Shown: positions 62,574 to 64,000 of the stretch, piece by piece | Layout of the letters: each line of letters starts with the position of its first letter | Position numbering within the stretch: position 1 is the first letter of the stretch | NCBI GenBank assembly: GCA_009869945.1 | Contig: WIXG01000048.1 | Span: forward strand, 186,001-250,000 | DNA length: 64,000 nucleotides | Source of the DNA: Mesaphorura yosii | Taxonomy: Eukaryota; Arthropoda; Collembola; Poduromorpha; Tullbergiidae | Direction: 5' to 3' | Notes under the pieces: generated by a model | What the model was told of the DNA's origin: nothing | The model's database searches: none | What the model saw: the letters and a program-made list of their open reading frames with translations, nothing else | Position numbers and translations under genes: made by a program

Positions 62574-64000
62574 CTATTGGACAGTGATAAATTATTCGGA
62601 CGAACTCACAGGATACGTTAATGTGCAAACAAACGTCTTACAGAACAAGTGTTGACATCTCTCTGCGCAACGTTGACACAAAGACTAGTTTTTGACGCCT
62701 TGAAAATGTTTTCTAGAGTATGCCGCCTGAGCTGCTGCTCACAGATTTGTTTAGAAAAGAACTGAACATGCGATTTTCGTAAACTCTGTAAGGACCCGGA
62801 TGAAGTGAAACCTGAAATTAGTAAATTCATTGTTAAATCAAAAAGGAAATCAAAATAAATTTGCGTATTCGACCAACTTCGTGATGTCGCTGTTCCCCAT
62901 CCGGTTGAAATGCAACTGTCGCCGTTGTAGCTGCTTGAAGGATGTGGCAAACATATTTTTCCAATGTGGTAATCAAAGGTGATATTTTCACGGGTAAATA
63001 AAATGGCTAAATCGGAAGTGAGGCCCGTGTAATTGGGATGGTGAAGGACTCGATCGACTTTCAGGTCTTGATGTCTTTTAGCTTCGGCCGCATTCCCGGG
63101 GTCCCATTCACCAACACGCACTACAATTGTCTCCGGTCGGACTCTATGGAAATTGTGTCTAAAAGTTATTGGGTATGTAATGGAAATTTGCAATTTACAA
63201 ACCCCCGGACGCAGGAAGCGGAAGTAAGAACGGTCCGTCGACTCAGAATAGTTGCTCCACAATAGCGACTCCCGATGAAGAGTAAAGCCTGCCATGGAAA
63301 TTCTCCAAAGCTTGTACTCCCTGCTGGACTGGAATCGTGCCTGGCGGTGGACCGTCTCATACCGCACGTATCTTCAGCACCGACTCTCTTGACGACTGGA
63401 TCCAAATCCGGTGTGAATGGTTTGGTTATATCGAATGAGGAGTAATCTTCTCTCAAATAGCAACAAACGCCGTCAACGGGCAGATTATCTTGGCGACACT
63501 GAAAGAGACGAAATTCAGATGCAATAGCGTAACATCGGGCGACCAGTGCTATAACGAAGTGTTGGCGTTAACCCTTACCTTTACTCGAGAAGGCGTCGAC
63601 CCACCCACGCGTATGTCAAACGAGTCAATATTTCCTTCTTCGGGATTCATCTCTTGGCAATAACTTTCTCTGAGACACTTCATGCTCATTGGGCATTCCT
63701 CAACAAATCGTTTACGGGTTGGAAAAGATCCTCGAATTCCAAAGGAATCAGGTACACTATTGCTGGCATTTAATGACGTGTGTAAGCTTGCAGGTAAGAA
63801 TGAAGGCGGTTCATAGTTTTGGGACGGCATAGCAAGATGGAATTGGCTGCTCGGTAGAATGTCTTCATCGTCGTCAAAAACTGGTGGTGGTGCATAATTT
63901 TCATTCGAGGTTGGAACAGCATTTATAGACTGCCGGTTTAAGGATTCATGTACAGATGAGTATGTTTTAGTAGTTTGACTCATGGACAATGGTGGCGGCT
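62403..64000 (-). CDS. Clip-domain serine protease homologue, inactive active site (5' partial)
   Basis: Five exons on the minus strand: 64000-63579 (open at the window edge), 63498-63203, 63158-62878, 62811-62642 and 62573-62403. All phases agree. The visible protein starts with a Pro/Ser/Asn-rich low-complexity region. A clip-like domain follows, with six Cys (ECPMSMKC, SYC, CRQDNLPVDGVCC), then a chymotrypsin-fold domain (FGEFPWQALL ... GEWDPG ... HHPNYTGLTSDLAILF ... CLPHPSS ... GWGTAT). The catalytic His is Ser (VLTSASC for TAAHC), the Ser is Asp (ADDGGP for GDSGGP), the specificity Asp is Asn (NTC) and the oxyanion Gly is Ala; only the Asp of DLAI remains. No R-IVGG activation site is seen. 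Known homologues of this class are secreted cofactors in prophenoloxidase or Toll cascades, or act in epithelial development; the role here is unknown. It is convergent with ds. Confidence 0.9.
62642..62811 (-). CDS. Protease homologue: exon ending at NTCS
   Basis: SFTSSGSLQSLRKSHVQFF, CEQQLRRHTLENIF and LCVNVAQRDVNTCS. Acceptor ATTTCAG, donor TCT|GTAAGA, phase 0. Confidence 0.88.
62878..63158 (-). CDS. Protease homologue: middle of protease-like domain
   Basis: HNFHRVRPETIVVRVGEWDP through SDLAILF (retained Asp) and CLPHPSSS to GWGTATSR. The donor CGAA|GTTGGT is weak but restores SFTSSGSLQSLRKS with the next exon, phase 1. Confidence 0.85.
63203..63498 (-). CDS. Protease homologue: end of clip domain and start of protease-like domain
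   Basis: Begins CRQDNLPVDGVCC after CTTTCAG and carries DTCGMR, the Cys that normally links the clip segment to the protease domain. It ends at VLTSASCVRG, where the catalytic His is missing. Donor GGGG|GTTTGT, phase 2, into a 44-nt intron. Confidence 0.88.
63579..64000 (-). CDS. Protease homologue: Pro/Ser-rich region and first half of clip domain (open at window edge)
   Basis: The frame is open to the last base of the window. The Met at 63983 lies in the Pro-rich region and is probably internal, because no signal peptide follows it. It contains an acidic FDDDEDILPSS stretch and clip Cys 1-3. Donor AAAG|GTAAGG, phase 0. Confidence 0.85.

Overview
The window is nuclear DNA from an animal, most likely an arthropod (insect or other pancrustacean). 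Coding blocks are interrupted by GT-AG introns with pyrimidine-rich acceptors. The three recognisable genes are Dachshund, Dachsous, and a clip-domain serine protease homologue, a family typical of arthropods. I cannot name the species. No bacterial, viral or CRISPR features are visible, and I found no convincing transposable element or RNA gene.

Layout. (1) Positions 1-13025 are non-coding and read as the large first intron of dachshund (dac, minus strand). (2) At 13735-13026 lies the first recognised dac coding exon, holding the complete Ski/Sno/Dac DNA-binding-like domain (DACHbox-N). It ends at a clean splice donor, and the later dac exons lie beyond the left edge. (3) About 21.5 kb (13736-35237) follow without a supported protein-coding gene. 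This is the shared upstream space of two divergently transcribed developmental genes. (4) From 35238 to 61701 on the plus strand lies what looks like a complete dachsous (ds) gene. I reconstructed 33 coding exons by hand. Their phases agree at every junction and they sum to 9792 nt, or 3263 residues: signal peptide, about 26 cadherin repeats, one membrane helix and a 396-residue cytoplasmic tail with the conserved Dachsous motif WDYLLDWGPQYQPLA. Introns are long in the 5' half (7.7 kb for intron 7) and mostly 60-110 nt in the 3' half. (5) From 64000 down to 62403 on the minus strand, converging tail-to-tail on ds, are five exons of a clip-domain serine protease homologue whose 5' end runs off the window. 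Its catalytic His and Ser are replaced, so it should be an inactive protease-like protein.

Biology. Dachsous is the giant cadherin that binds Fat on neighbouring cells and feeds planar cell polarity and Hippo growth control. Dachshund is a nuclear co-regulator of eye, leg and brain development. The protease homologue belongs to a class that usually acts as an extracellular cofactor in clip-protease cascades or in matrix and epithelial processes. The three do not form an operon-like unit. Their adjacency is chromosomal linkage, possibly with regulatory DNA between dac and ds.

No previously undescribed system stands out. The most useful observations are the degraded protease active site, the recurring intron positions within the cadherin repeats of ds, several frame-preserving small exons, two short stop-free introns of length divisible by three, and cadherin linkers that have lost their calcium-binding consensus.
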